A DNA stretch of 64,000 nt from Tropicimonas sediminicola (GTDB lineage Bacteria; Pseudomonadota; Alphaproteobacteria; Rhodobacterales; Rhodobacteraceae). The stretch is from positions 248,001 to 312,000 of the forward strand of contig NZ_FZOY01000002.1 in the NCBI RefSeq assembly GCF_900188335.1, given 5' to 3'. This document shows, in pieces, positions 18,813 to 28,321 of the stretch (within the stretch, counting starts at the first letter, position 1; every line of letters starts with the position of its first letter). A program made the translations under genes and the position numbers. Below the pieces are notes generated by a model. It did not search any database and was not told the origin of the DNA. It saw nothing but the letters and a program-made list of their open reading frames with translations.

Positions 18813-20105
18813 ATGACCGAAGGCCGCCAGCTTGGCTTCGACACTCTCCAGATCCACGCGGGCGCCGCGCCCGATCCGGCAACCGGCGCCCGCCAGGTGC
18901 CGATCTACCAGACCACGGCCTATGTGTTCCGAGATGCCGAACACGCCGCCGCGCTCTTCAACCTGCAGGAAGTGGGCTACATCTATTCGCGGCTGACCAA
19001 CCCCACCGTCTCGGCGCTGGCCGAGCGGATCTGCCACCTCGAAGGCGGCGCGGGCGCGATCTGCTGCTCCTCCGGCCACGCGGCGCAGATCATGGCGCTG
19101 TTCCCGCTGATGGGTCCGGGGCTCAACATCGTCGCCTCGACCAAGCTCTACGGCGGCACGATCACTCAGTTCAGCCAGACCATCAAACGCTTCGGCTGGT
19201 CCTGCACCTTCGTCGACATGGATGACGAGGACGCAGTCCGCGCCGCCATCGACGAGAACACCCGCGCCATCTTCTGCGAATCCATCGCGAACCCGGGCGG
19301 CTACATCACCGACATCCCGGCGATGGCGAAGATCGCCGACGAGGCCGGCGTGCCGCTGATCGTGGACAACACCTCGGCCACGCCGTACCTGTGCAACCCG
19401 ATCGCGCTCGGCGCGACGCTGGTGGTGCATTCGACGACCAAGTACCTGACCGGCAATGGCACCGTCACCGGCGGCTGCGTGGTGGATTCGGGCAAGTTCG
19501 ACTGGTCGGCCTCCGACAAGTTCCCCTCGCTCAGCCAGCCCGAGCCCGCCTACCACGGCCTCGCCTTCCACCCGGCGCTTGGCGCGATGGCCTTTACCTT
19601 CCACTCCATCGCCGTCGGCCTGCGCGACCTCGGCATGACGATGAACCCGCAGGGCGCCCATTACACGCTGATGGGGATCGAGACCCTGTCGCTGCGGATG
19701 GAGAAGCACGTCGCCAACGCAAGGAAGGTCGCCGAGTGGCTCGAGAACGATCCGCGGATCGAAAAGGTCACCTATGCCGGTTTGCCCTCCTCGCCCTATC
19801 ACCACCGGGTGTCGACGGTCTGCCCGAAGGGCGCGGGCGCGCTCTTCACCTGCGCGGTCAAGGGCGGCTACGACGCTTGCGTCAAGCTGGTGGATTCGCT
19901 GGAGCTGTTCAGCCACGTGGCCAACCTCGGCGACGCGCGCTCGCTGATCATCCACTCCGCCTCCACCACCCACCGCCAGCTCTCGCCGGAGCAGCAGGAG
20001 GCCGCAGGCGCCGCGCCCAACATGGTGCGGCTGTCCATCGGCATCGAGGATGCGGACGACCTGATCGCGGATCTCGACCAGGCGCTGACCAAGGCCACAG
20101 CCTGA
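18813..20105 (+). CDS. metY: O-acetylhomoserine (thiol)-lyase, MetY
   Basis: The 430-residue PLP enzyme belongs to the Cys/Met metabolism family. TLQIHAG, YIYSRLTNPTVSALAERI and the PLP-lysine segment VVHSTTKYLTGNG are visible. The length near 430 and the opening motif fit O-acetylhomoserine aminocarboxypropyltransferase, which makes homocysteine from O-acetylhomoserine and sulfide (or methionine with methanethiol). The start has a good ribosome binding site (GGGAGGAC, spacing 8). I looked upstream for a SAM-II riboswitch and did not find one. Confidence 0.92.
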   Translation: MTEGRQLGFDTLQIHAGAAPDPATGARQVPIYQTTAYVFRDAEHAAALFNLQEVGYIYSRLTNPTVSALAERICHLEGGAGAICCSSGHAAQIMALFPLMGPGLNIVASTKLYGGTITQFSQTIKRFGWSCTFVDMDDEDAVRAAIDENTRAIFCESIANPGGYITDIPAMAKIADEAGVPLIVDNTSATPYLCNPIALGATLVVHSTTKYLTGNGTVTGGCVVDSGKFDWSASDKFPSLSQPEPAYHGLAFHPALGAMAFTFHSIAVGLRDLGMTMNPQGAHYTLMGIETLSLRMEKHVANARKVAEWLENDPRIEKVTYAGLPSSPYHHRVSTVCPKGAGALFTCAVKGGYDACVKLVDSLELFSHVANLGDARSLIIHSASTTHRQLSPEQQEAAGAAPNMVRLSIGIEDADDLIADLDQALTKATA

Positions 20106-20113
20106 CCTGACCG

Positions 20114-20136
20114 GCCCGGGGTCAGGCGCCCCGGGC
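20114..20136. terminator. GC-rich hairpin between convergent genes
   Basis: GCCCGGGG (20114-20121) pairs perfectly with CCCCGGGC (20129-20136) around a 7-nt loop. It lies between metY and the convergent gene at 20145. No T-run follows, so it may be a weak or bidirectional terminator. Confidence 0.4.
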
Positions 20137-20144
20137 GACCGGCC

Positions 20145-20759
20145 TCAGGGCCGCGCCGCCAGCGCCGCCCGGCTCAACTCGTAGGGCGTCTCGGCCCCGG
20201 GGTGCCACCCGAACTCAGCAAAGAGCCGCTCGCCCTCGGTCCGGGGGCGGGCCGTCGCGGCGGCCTCGGCCTGTTCCCGCGCGGCGCGGGCCTCGTCGCC
20301 CTCCGCCTTGTTCATCTCGTACATCATCGCCCCGAAGGCCGAGGCGCGCTCCAGCGCCTTGTCGCGCTCCTCTTCGATCAGCGCCAGGTTCTCCGGCAGA
20401 TCCCGCAGCGCCGTGGCGAGGTCCGTCGCGGCCGCCGGGTCCAGCCCGCCCTCGCCGAGCGCCTCCAGAGCCCCGGCCTCGATCTCCGGGACGCCCGCGT
20501 CCATCGGCAGGGTGTCGTCCCCAAGGAAACGCCCGAGGAACCCCGAGACCATTCCGCCGATACCGCCGCTCTCCGTCTCCGTGACCGCGGGCGCCGCGGG
20601 CGTCACGGTGATCCGGCGCGCGCCGGAGGTGTCGATCCGCCCGGAGTTGAGCAGGCTTTCCTGCGCCCCGACCAGACCGGGCCAGCCCAGCAGCCCGGTG
20701 CCGAGACAGCCCAGGACGAAGAGCGTCCGCCGCAGAACATACTTCAGATAGGCCCGCAT
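20145..20759 (-). CDS. Secreted protein of unknown function
   Basis: The 204-residue protein begins with a basic region and a signal-peptide-like helix (LFVLGCLGTGLLGWPGLVGAQ), then a Pro/Thr-rich linker and a predicted helical C-terminus rich in Ala and Glu (about residues 120-180). It contains GGIGGMVSGFLGRFLG, a Gly-rich hydrophobic stretch. I recognise no family. It starts 11 bp after the stop of the upstream 408-residue gene and is probably cotranscribed with it and the SIMPL gene. Longer frames reaching 21638 are antisense artefacts. Confidence 0.6.
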   Translation of the reverse strand: MRAYLKYVLRRTLFVLGCLGTGLLGWPGLVGAQESLLNSGRIDTSGARRITVTPAAPAVTETESGGIGGMVSGFLGRFLGDDTLPMDAGVPEIEAGALEALGEGGLDPAAATDLATALRDLPENLALIEEERDKALERASAFGAMMYEMNKAEGDEARAAREQAEAAATARPRTEGERLFAEFGWHPGAETPYELSRAALAARP

Positions 20760-20770
20760 CCCGCTCTCCC

Positions 20771-21997
20771 TCAGTTCGTCGTGCCGGTCAGAGCCGCGGC
20801 CTGGGCCGTCAGCACCTCGGCCCGCTCGATCGCCAGCCTGCCCACCCGGGTCTCCGCCGCGCCCGGATCCTTGGCAAAGACCTCCTCCGCCGGCGCCATT
20901 GCCACCGAGGCACGGCGCAGGGTGTGATGCACCACGCGCGCCTCGGGCGTTTCGGGCAAGGGCCCGACCACGGCCATGATCGCGGCCTCCTCGAAGCCGA
21001 TCCGGCTCTGGTCCGAGCGCAGGCCGAACTGCCCCTCGAACCAGCCGTTCCAGGCCTCTGCCTGTTGCCGCATGTCCTCCAGCCCGGCCCGCGCCCGATC
21101 GAGCGTCAGCGCGCCCTCGTCGACGGCGGCAAAGATCGGATCGCTGGCCAGCGGCAGGCGCACCCGGGTTACGCCGCAGGCGGCGAGCCCCGCATCGTCC
21201 AGCACCTCCACCGGAACGCGCTTCGGGACATTGGCCACCGCCGGAAGATGCCCGCCGAGAAGTGACACACCGCTGACCTCGGCGCCCTCGGCCAGGTGCA
21301 GGTTCCACAACACGCGCCCTGCGCCGGCCTGGAGCACCAGGTGCACCGGCATCTCCGTCTCGGTCACCACGACCTCGGTCACCTTGTATTGAAATCCGCC
21401 GGACTTGGTCAGGCTCGGCAAGGACTGCATCTCGGTCGCCTTCTCGGCGATCTTGGCAGCAATCGACAGCATGCCCGACGGCGGCGTCTCGCCCTGCTCG
21501 CTCTGGGTCTCGAGGTAGCGCAGCGCCAGCGGGTCGAGCTCCGGCATGTCGAAGGCATAGAAGGACGCGCCGTGCAGCGAGGCGTTGGAAAACACATTGG
21601 CCACCCGCGCGCCCGCCGCCGGGGCGGTGAAGCGGCACTCCTCGATCACCCGGGCCTCGGTGACCTTGCCGGGCGCCTCGGAAACCACGGGGCGGTGGTA
21701 GCCCGCCATGACGCTCTCGATGAACACGGGTCGGCCATGCTCCGTCGCCGCGACCGGCCCGCCGACGACGCGGCTGCCGTCCCGCTGGCGCACGTAGCTC
21801 GCCGGGTCGTCGAGGTCGTAGCCCTCGCGGAGCAGCGTCTGCCGGATCTCGTTGTGGCGCAGGTCGACGACATGCGAGCTGGCCTCGACCCGCGTGCTCG
21901 GACCACCGCTCGGGCCCAGCGTGATCTCCTCCGATCCCAGCAGCCAGGCGCCGCCGAGAATCCCCACGCAGCCCACCAGCAGGAGCCGTCCGTCCAT
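20771..21997 (-). CDS. Membrane-anchored protein of unknown function
   Basis: The 408-residue protein has an N-terminal anchor (about residues 4-20, LLLVGCVGILGGAWLLG) followed by an extracytoplasmic domain. It has a strand-rich middle section (VTEVVVTETEMPVHLVLQAGAGRVLWNLHLAEGAEV) and a helical C-terminus with AAQA repeats. No catalytic motif or known domain is recognised. It lies between the SIMPL-domain gene and the 204-residue secreted protein on the same strand, so all three probably act at the cell envelope. Confidence 0.6.
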   Translation of the reverse strand: MDGRLLLVGCVGILGGAWLLGSEEITLGPSGGPSTRVEASSHVVDLRHNEIRQTLLREGYDLDDPASYVRQRDGSRVVGGPVAATEHGRPVFIESVMAGYHRPVVSEAPGKVTEARVIEECRFTAPAAGARVANVFSNASLHGASFYAFDMPELDPLALRYLETQSEQGETPPSGMLSIAAKIAEKATEMQSLPSLTKSGGFQYKVTEVVVTETEMPVHLVLQAGAGRVLWNLHLAEGAEVSGVSLLGGHLPAVANVPKRVPVEVLDDAGLAACGVTRVRLPLASDPIFAAVDEGALTLDRARAGLEDMRQQAEAWNGWFEGQFGLRSDQSRIGFEEAAIMAVVGPLPETPEARVVHHTLRRASVAMAPAEEVFAKDPGAAETRVGRLAIERAEVLTAQAAALTGTTN

Positions 21998-22093
21998 TTC
22001 GCGTCCACCCTGAAATTCATTCGAACCGGGTCAAGGATGGCGCGCGAAGATGGCAAGGTTTGGGCGACAATCCGACGATTGCCGCCCGGATTG

Positions 22094-22855
22094 TCACGGC
22101 TGCGACGACAGGGCGAAGGTGATCGTCACCCCGGCGTTCAGCGCGACCTCGCCGGAGACCACCGGCACCGCGGCATCGGCAAAGCCGCTCGCCTCCGCCC
22201 GCATCATGCGTGGCTCGACCGCGCCGCCGGACTCCTCGATGCGCAGGATCGGCCCGAGCTCGACCCCGGCCGCCTCGGCATAGAGCGCAGCCTTGCGAAG
22301 CGCGTCGGCCACCGCGTCGTTGCGCGCCTGGTCCTGCAACGCGCCCGGCTCCTGCAGGCCGAAGCTGAGCCCGTGAAACAGGTTGGCCCCGTCCTGCGCC
22401 ACCGCGTCGAGCAATTGCCCCAGCCCGTCGAGGTCGCGCAGCCGGACAGTGACCTCCGTGCTCGCCTCGAAGGCCTCCACCCTCGGCGCGCCCCCCTCGG
22501 ACGGGCCGCGATTGTCCCACCTCGGGTGCACCGACAGCCCGCTGGTCTGCATGTCGCGCGGCGCGATCCCCGCCGCCGCGAGACGATCCATCACCTCGGC
22601 CATCCGCGCGCTCATCGCCCGCACCGCGGCCGCCGCCTCCGGGTCGCTGGCCGTCACGCCAAGCTGCAGCGTCGCCATGTCCGGCGCCGCCGTCGCCCGG
22701 CCCTCGCCGCTCACCGTGATCTGCGGCACCGGCCCCGGCTCGGATGCCTGCGCCAGCGCGCTGCCTGCCGCCAGCGCCAGCCCCATGCCGATCGCCAGCG
22801 CCTGCCCGCCAAAACCTCTCAATCTCATTCTTCCGCTCCTGGTCGTGCGTTTCAT
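22094..22855 (-). CDS. SIMPL (DUF541) domain periplasmic protein
   Basis: The 253-residue protein has a signal peptide (about 1-36, ending SALAQA) and a DUF541/SIMPL domain beginning ITVSGEGRATAAPDMATLQLGV, which is the family hallmark. Other visible features are the AAGIAPRDMQTSGLSVHP and ALRKAALYAEAAGVELG segments. The family is periplasmic or outer-membrane associated and linked to stress or signalling, without an assigned biochemical activity. The start at 22855 has AGAGGA 8 bases upstream. It is divergent from the 1039-residue gene at 22993. Confidence 0.85.
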   Translation of the reverse strand: MKRTTRSGRMRLRGFGGQALAIGMGLALAAGSALAQASEPGPVPQITVSGEGRATAAPDMATLQLGVTASDPEAAAAVRAMSARMAEVMDRLAAAGIAPRDMQTSGLSVHPRWDNRGPSEGGAPRVEAFEASTEVTVRLRDLDGLGQLLDAVAQDGANLFHGLSFGLQEPGALQDQARNDAVADALRKAALYAEAAGVELGPILRIEESGGAVEPRMMRAEASGFADAAVPVVSGEVALNAGVTITFALSSQP

Positions 22856-22992
22856 GTCAGTTCCTCTAGGACGCGGCTCATGGGCGGATCCTTGGCCGCA
22901 ATCCTGTTTCTTTCAGCAAAAAGCTGCTATAGAAATACGTCACGGCCGCCACCGGGTTGCGCTGCATCCCGATCCCACTCCAGATAGGTGTG

Positions 22993-25900
22993 ATGACCCC
23001 GACCTTCGCCCTGACTCTGAGCCCAGAGGGAATCTCGCTTTACCAGAGCGATCCATCGGGTGCGTCCGCGCACCTGCTTGGCAACGTGTCGCTCGAAGAC
23101 CCCGAATTCGCGGCCCGGCTGGCCGATCTGCGCGCGCTTGGCGAGAGTGCCGCCGGAGAGGAGCCCTTCGCCACGGCGCTGGTGCTGCCCAATTCGCAGG
23201 TGCTCTACAAGGATCTGCCCGACGCCCCCGGCACCGACCCCCGCGCCCGCGCGGCCGAGGCGCTGATCGGCGCCACGCCCTACGAGCTGGACGAGCTGGT
23301 CTATGATTGCAAGGTCGAGGGCGGGCGGCTCTGGATCGCCGCCGTTGCCCGCGAAACCCTCGAGGAAGCCGAGGATTTCGCCAGCCTGCACCGGTTCAAC
23401 CCGGTCTCCTTCAACGCCGAGCCATCCGACGAGGATTTCCCCGACGCCGCCTTCTTCGGCGCGACCGGCCAGGCCGCGCAATGGCTGCCGCTGGGCGAGA
23501 CGCCGGAGCCGGAGCACCGCCACCTGACGGATGCAGCGGCCGAGGACGACATGCCCGTCGCGGAGGCCGAGGGCCCCGAAGAGCCTGCCGGCGCGCCGAT
23601 CCTGCCGGACGAGCCAGAACACCCCGCCGCCGCTCCGGAGCCGGAAACGGCCTCCGAGGAGGAGCCCGCGGCCGAGCCGGAGGCGGCGGAGGACGTCGCC
23701 GCCGATGCCGCGGTCGGAGACCTCTTCAGCGAGGACACCGAGGCGCATCCCGAAGAGGCGGAGGCGGAAGAGGCCCCGTTCGAGGAAATCCTCGACGAGG
23801 ACACGCCGGACGACGTCGCCGAACCCGCCCGCGCCGAGGCGCCGGACCCCGTCGAGACAGCCGAGACGGTCGAGGACCAGCCCGAAGATATCACCGCCGA
23901 GGAGGACATTCCCGCCCCGATGATCGAGGTCGAGGACGCGGATGCGCCCGTCGCGGAGGCCGAAGCTCCGGCAGACGAAGCCGAGCCCTCCGCGGAGGCC
24001 AAGGTTCCGGCGGACGAAGCCGAGCCGCCCGCAGCGGCAACGGCCCCGGACGACGAGGGCGAGGACGAGGACGACGACGAGGACGACGACCTCGCCCCGC
24101 CACCGACCTTCGCCTCGATCCGCACGCAGGCAGCGAAGCCCCCGCTGGCGGCTCCGCCTCGCGGCGCCAAGCCCGCGGCAGGCCCCAAGCCGGCCCGATC
24201 GGACGCCCCCAAGACCGCCGCAGGCATCGCCGCCAGCATCGCCGGCTCGGCCGCTGCCAGCCGCGCGCCCGCCAAATCCCCTGCCGCCCCGCCGCGCAGC
24301 CCGGCCAAGGCCCGCACAGGCAGGGACGATCTCAGCGTTTTCGGCGCGCAGCAGCCGGCCCGCAAGCGCAAGGCGCGCCTGCTGGTCGGCGTCGCGATCG
24401 GCGCCGTGGTTCTGCTCGGCCTCGCGGGCCTCTGGGCGCAGGTGCTCGATGGCTCCGACGACACCCCCTCCATGCAGCTCGCCGACAGCACCCCGGCGCC
24501 GCTGATCGAGCCCGAAACACCCGACATCGCGCCGGAGGCCACCGACAGCGCCGCCCTGCAGCCCGGCCAGCCCGCGGAGCAGGAGACAGCCGCGCTCGCC
24601 GCCCCCGCTCCGGATGCGGCCCCCGAGACGGACGAGCCGCAACAGCCGGACCTCGCGGAAGCCGAGGCCGACATCCCCGCAGAACCCCTGGTCGACGACC
24701 TCTCCGCGGCGGTCACCACCGAAACCGTCGGCGCGCCGGCAGAGGCCACAACCTCGCCAACCGTCGCCGACACGCTGGCACTTCTGACCGACACGCCCGC
24801 CGGGTCCGCACCGGCCGAGGGCGCCGCGGACGATCCGCTGACCACGCGCGCGATATATGCCGCCACCGGCATCTGGCAACGCGCGCCGGAACAGGGATAC
24901 CTGCCGCAGGAAGACGACCTCGAGAACCTCGAGATCGCCTCGATCGACCCCAACCGGATCGACCAGGACGCCTTCGCCCTGCCCGACCTCGCGGCCCTCC
25001 CCGAGACCCGGCCCCGCCTGCCCGTCGCACCGCGCCACCCCGACGACGAGCGCAGCTTCGACGAGAACGGGCTGGTGGTGCCGACCGAGGAAGGCGTGGT
25101 CTCGCCCGGTGGCGTCCTGATCCGCTCCGGCCGTCCCTTCATCGTCCCGCCAAAGCGGGTGGCGCCGCTGGATGCGCCCGCCGACGTGGCCACGGCCGAT
25201 GCCGACGACCCGCTCGCCGGCTTCCGCCCGCGCGGCCGGCCCGGCGACCTTGTGGAGACCACCGAACGCGCCACGCTCGGCGGCCGCACCCTCTCGGAAC
25301 TTGCCGAGGTCCGCCCGCTCCGGCGCCCGGTCTCGGAGCAGCAGGAAGCCGAGCAGCTCGACGAAGTGCTTCGCCTGGCCGCCACCGACGCCGCCACGCT
25401 CGAGGAGCTCGCCGATGCCGAAGGCGAGCCCGACGACACCGGAGCCGAGCTTTCGCCCGAGGAGGCCGCGCTCGCCGCCGACCTCGCCACGGCCACCGGC
25501 CGCGCCGTCCCCGCCTCGCCGGTCCCACGCCTGCGGCCGGCCAACATCGCGCAGATCGCCGACCGGGCGCAGCGCGTTGCCGAGGCGGAAGCGCAACGGC
25601 TGCAGGAAGCTGCCGACGTGGCCGTCATGGAAGCCGAGGCGGCGCGCGTGCTGGAGACCCAGCAGGCGGCGCTTGCCCAGTCGCAGGCCCAGGCCCGCGC
25701 CGAGGCCGAAGCGGCCGCCAAGGCCCGCGCCGAGGCAGAGGCCCGCGCCCAGGCCGAGGCCGCCGCCCGCGCCAAGGAAGCCGCCGAAGCCGCAGCGGCC
25801 GCCTCCGCGGCCCGCGCCACCGGCCCGGCGGTGCCCAACCGCAACAAGGCCAAGCCCACCGGCCCGATCAACGCCGCCGTCGCCAAGCAGGCGACGGTGA

Positions 25901-26112
25901 AGAACGCGCTGGCCCTGAACAAGGTCTCGCTGATCGGCGTCTACGGCACGTCGAACCAGCGCCGCGCGCTGGTCCGCCTGCCCTCCGGCAAGTACCTCAA
26001 GGTTCAGGTCGGCGACCGGCTCGACGGCGGACGGGTGGCGGCAATCGGCACCAGCGAACTGCTCTACTCCAAGAGCGGGCGCAACATCACCCTGACCATG
26101 CCCAAGCGCTGA
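22993..26112 (+). CDS. Large bitopic protein: PilM/GspL-like N-terminus, acidic linker, one TM, coiled coil, PilP/GspC-like C-terminus
   Basis: The product is 1039 residues. Residues 1-150 resemble the actin-like fold of GspL/PilM (FALTLSPEGISLYQ, VLPNSQVLYKDLP, EALIGATPYELDELVYD). Residues 170-380 are very acidic and low in complexity. A single membrane helix is at about 462-484 after a basic stretch. Residues 485-850 are disordered, Pro/Ala-rich, 851-946 are Ala/Glu/Arg coiled coil, and 960-1039 (VSLIGVYGTSNQRRALVRLPSG) resemble the GspC/PilP domain. The arrangement suggests a scaffold bridging cytoplasm and periplasm, but no pilus or secretion genes are nearby. The ATG at 22993 gives the family-like N-terminus. 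Such proteins are often wrongly labelled IF-2 because of composition. Confidence 0.7.
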   Translation: MTPTFALTLSPEGISLYQSDPSGASAHLLGNVSLEDPEFAARLADLRALGESAAGEEPFATALVLPNSQVLYKDLPDAPGTDPRARAAEALIGATPYELDELVYDCKVEGGRLWIAAVARETLEEAEDFASLHRFNPVSFNAEPSDEDFPDAAFFGATGQAAQWLPLGETPEPEHRHLTDAAAEDDMPVAEAEGPEEPAGAPILPDEPEHPAAAPEPETASEEEPAAEPEAAEDVAADAAVGDLFSEDTEAHPEEAEAEEAPFEEILDEDTPDDVAEPARAEAPDPVETAETVEDQPEDITAEEDIPAPMIEVEDADAPVAEAEAPADEAEPSAEAKVPADEAEPPAAATAPDDEGEDEDDDEDDDLAPPPTFASIRTQAAKPPLAAPPRGAKPAAGPKPARSDAPKTAAGIAASIAGSAAASRAPAKSPAAPPRSPAKARTGRDDLSVFGAQQPARKRKARLLVGVAIGAVVLLGLAGLWAQVLDGSDDTPSMQLADSTPAPLIEPETPDIAPEATDSAALQPGQPAEQETAALAAPAPDAAPETDEPQQPDLAEAEADIPAEPLVDDLSAAVTTETVGAPAEATTSPTVADTLALLTDTPAGSAPAEGAADDPLTTRAIYAATGIWQRAPEQGYLPQEDDLENLEIASIDPNRIDQDAFALPDLAALPETRPRLPVAPRHPDDERSFDENGLVVPTEEGVVSPGGVLIRSGRPFIVPPKRVAPLDAPADVATADADDPLAGFRPRGRPGDLVETTERATLGGRTLSELAEVRPLRRPVSEQQEAEQLDEVLRLAATDAATLEELADAEGEPDDTGAELSPEEAALAADLATATGRAVPASPVPRLRPANIAQIADRAQRVAEAEAQRLQEAADVAVMEAEAARVLETQQAALAQSQAQARAEAEAAAKARAEAEARAQAEAAARAKEAAEAAAAASAARATGPAVPNRNKAKPTGPINAAVAKQATVKNALALNKVSLIGVYGTSNQRRALVRLPSGKYLKVQVGDRLDGGRVAAIGTSELLYSKSGRNITLTMPKR

Positions 26113-26223
26113 CAGGGCGCCTCCAGCGCCGGCGATCCCGGGCACGCCGCGGCGCGGCGGCCGGGCGCCGCGCACCACACCCTCCAGGAAAAGGTTTGCG
26201 CTCCGACCACGGCCACAAAGCCG

Positions 26224-26251
26224 TTGCGCATCCTCTGCCAGCCCCTAATCT
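26224..26251 (+). promoter_or_regulatory. Possible sigma-70 promoter for the Kef-type antiporter
   Basis: TTGCGC at 26224-26229 and TAATCT at 26246-26251 are 16 bp apart, about 120 bp upstream of the antiporter start. The match is moderate and only suggestive. Confidence 0.3.
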
Positions 26252-26374
26252 TTGGGTGAAACGCAACGGATCCGGCGCCGACCCGCCGGACCACTTCCGC
26301 CGCAGACAGGGCCGGCCGGCACGGCCCGTCGCGCGGCCGATCAGACGCCCGCGCGGCGTGAAAAGGACAGGCAC

Positions 26375-28309
26375 ATGGAAGGCTTTTTCGATGACGCGAC
26401 GATCCTCCTGGGCGCCGCGATCATCGGTGTGCCCATCGCCGCACGGCTGGGCCTCGGTTCCGTGCTCGGCTACCTGCTCGCCGGCATCCTGGTCGCCCCC
26501 CTGCTCCATTCCACCGGTGTCGAGGCCGAGGCGCTGCGCCACTACGCCGAATTCGGCGTGGTGATGATGCTGTTCCTCATCGGGCTGGAACTGGAACCCC
26601 GAATCCTCTGGGAGATGCGCGACAAGCTGGTCGGGATGGGCGGCATGCAGATCGGCCTGACGACCGCCGCGGTGACCGTGCTGTCGATGCTGATGGGCGA
26701 GACCTTCAACATGTCGCTCGCCATCGGCCTGATCCTGGCGCTCTCCTCCACCGCCATCGTGCTGCAGACGCTCTCGGAAAAGGGGCTGATGAAGACCCCG
26801 GGCGGCAAGGCGACCTTCTCCGTGCTGCTGACCCAGGACATCGCGGTGATCCCGATGCTGGCACTGCTGCCGCTGCTGGCGATGCCCGCGGTGCCGCACC
26901 TCGACCCGACCGGTGCGATCCAGCGTCCCGGCGGGCACGAAGCGACGGACGCGGCCCACGGCGCGCACATGTCGCTGATCGAGGGACTCGCCGGCTGGCA
27001 GGCGACGCTGGTGATCCTCGCCGTGATCGCGGCGGTGATCATCGGCGGCATCTACCTCTCGCCCCGCCTCTTCCGCTTCGTCGACATGGCCAAGCTGCGC
27101 GAGATCCACACCGCGACCGCCCTGCTGCTGGTCTTCGGGATCGCCTATATCATGACGCTGATCGGCCTCTCGCCGGCGCTCGGCGCCTTCCTCGGCGGCG
27201 TCGTCCTCGCGACCTCGGAGTTCCGCCACGAGCTCGAAGCCAATATCGAGCCCTTCAAGGGGCTGCTGCTGGGCCTCTTTTTCATGTCGGTGGGCGCCGG
27301 GATCGATTTCGAGATCATGCTCGCCAACATCGGCACGGTGATCGGGCTGACCCTGCTGCTGGTGGTGACCAAGGGCGCGATCCTGCTGCTGCTGGCGCGG
27401 CTCTTCGGGCTGCGCAAACGCGACCGCTGGCTCTTCACGCTGGGGCTGGCGCAGGCCGGCGAATTCGGCTTCGTGCTGATCTCCTTCTGCCTGCAGGAGA
27501 ACGTGCTGCCGAACCGGTTGGCGCAGACCCTGCTGCTGGTGGTGGCCCTGTCGATGCTGCTGACGCCGCTGCTGTTCATCCTTTACGACTTCATATCGCA
27601 CCGGCTGGGCGAACACACGGAGGCCACCGACCGCCACCGCAAGCACGACGAGATCGACGAGCAGGCCCCGATCATCATCGCCGGCATCGGCCGCTTCGGC
27701 CAGGTGGTGAACCGCATGGTGCAGATGGCGGGCCTGCGCTGCACCGTGCTCGACCACGACCTCGCGGCGATCGAACTGATGCGGCACTTCGGGTTCAAGT
27801 CGTTCTACGGCGATCCGACGCGGCCGGTGCTGCTGCATGCCGCGGGGCTCAAGACGGCGCGGGTTCTGGTCGCCGCGCTCGACGACAAGAACGCCACCAC
27901 CCGGCTCGTGCGCTATGCCCGCTCGCAGCGGCCGGACCTGCACATCGTGGCCCGCGCCCATGACCGGGTGCATGTCTACGAGCTCTACCAGGCCGGCGCC
28001 GACGACATCGTCCGCGAGATGTTCGACAGCTCGCTGAGGGCGGCACGCTATGTTCTGGAGAACATGGATTTCTCCGAGTTCGAAGCCAGCGAGGTCGAAC
28101 GGGCCTTCTACAAGCACGACCGGATGACGCTTCGGGAGCTGGCACCGCTCTGGGAGCCCGGGAAATCGCTCAAGGACAACCCCGCCTACCTTGCCCGGGC
28201 GCGCGATCTCAACAAGGTGCTGGAGACGGCACTGGTGACCGCGCTGGAGGTGCAGGAACTGGAAGCACGGGATACCCAGGATCCCGCCGGCGGACGCATG
28301 GTCGACTGA
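26375..28309 (+). CDS. Kef/CPA2-type monovalent cation:proton antiporter with RCK domain
   Basis: The 644-residue protein has about twelve N-terminal membrane helices (residues 5-400), including LSSTAIVLQTLSEKGLM and GAFLGGVVLATSEFRHELE, typical of CPA2 antiporters. A cytoplasmic RCK/TrkA-N domain follows from about 428 (IIIAGIGRFGQVVNRMVQ). It would exchange K+ (or Na+) for protons, with nucleotide or glutathione-adduct control through the RCK domain. No KefF/KefG ancillary gene is next to it. The ATG follows AAAAGGACAG. Confidence 0.9.
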   Translation: MEGFFDDATILLGAAIIGVPIAARLGLGSVLGYLLAGILVAPLLHSTGVEAEALRHYAEFGVVMMLFLIGLELEPRILWEMRDKLVGMGGMQIGLTTAAVTVLSMLMGETFNMSLAIGLILALSSTAIVLQTLSEKGLMKTPGGKATFSVLLTQDIAVIPMLALLPLLAMPAVPHLDPTGAIQRPGGHEATDAAHGAHMSLIEGLAGWQATLVILAVIAAVIIGGIYLSPRLFRFVDMAKLREIHTATALLLVFGIAYIMTLIGLSPALGAFLGGVVLATSEFRHELEANIEPFKGLLLGLFFMSVGAGIDFEIMLANIGTVIGLTLLLVVTKGAILLLLARLFGLRKRDRWLFTLGLAQAGEFGFVLISFCLQENVLPNRLAQTLLLVVALSMLLTPLLFILYDFISHRLGEHTEATDRHRKHDEIDEQAPIIIAGIGRFGQVVNRMVQMAGLRCTVLDHDLAAIELMRHFGFKSFYGDPTRPVLLHAAGLKTARVLVAALDDKNATTRLVRYARSQRPDLHIVARAHDRVHVYELYQAGADDIVREMFDSSLRAARYVLENMDFSEFEASEVERAFYKHDRMTLRELAPLWEPGKSLKDNPAYLARARDLNKVLETALVTALEVQELEARDTQDPAGGRMVD

Positions 28310-28321
28310 TGCCGCCGGGAC

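Noticed and set aside
22927-26564. Two very long overlapping open frames (over 1080 codons) opposite or offset from the 1039-residue gene
   Set aside because: High GC content removes stop codons from other frames; their translations are Arg/Gly/Pro-rich low complexity with no domain.
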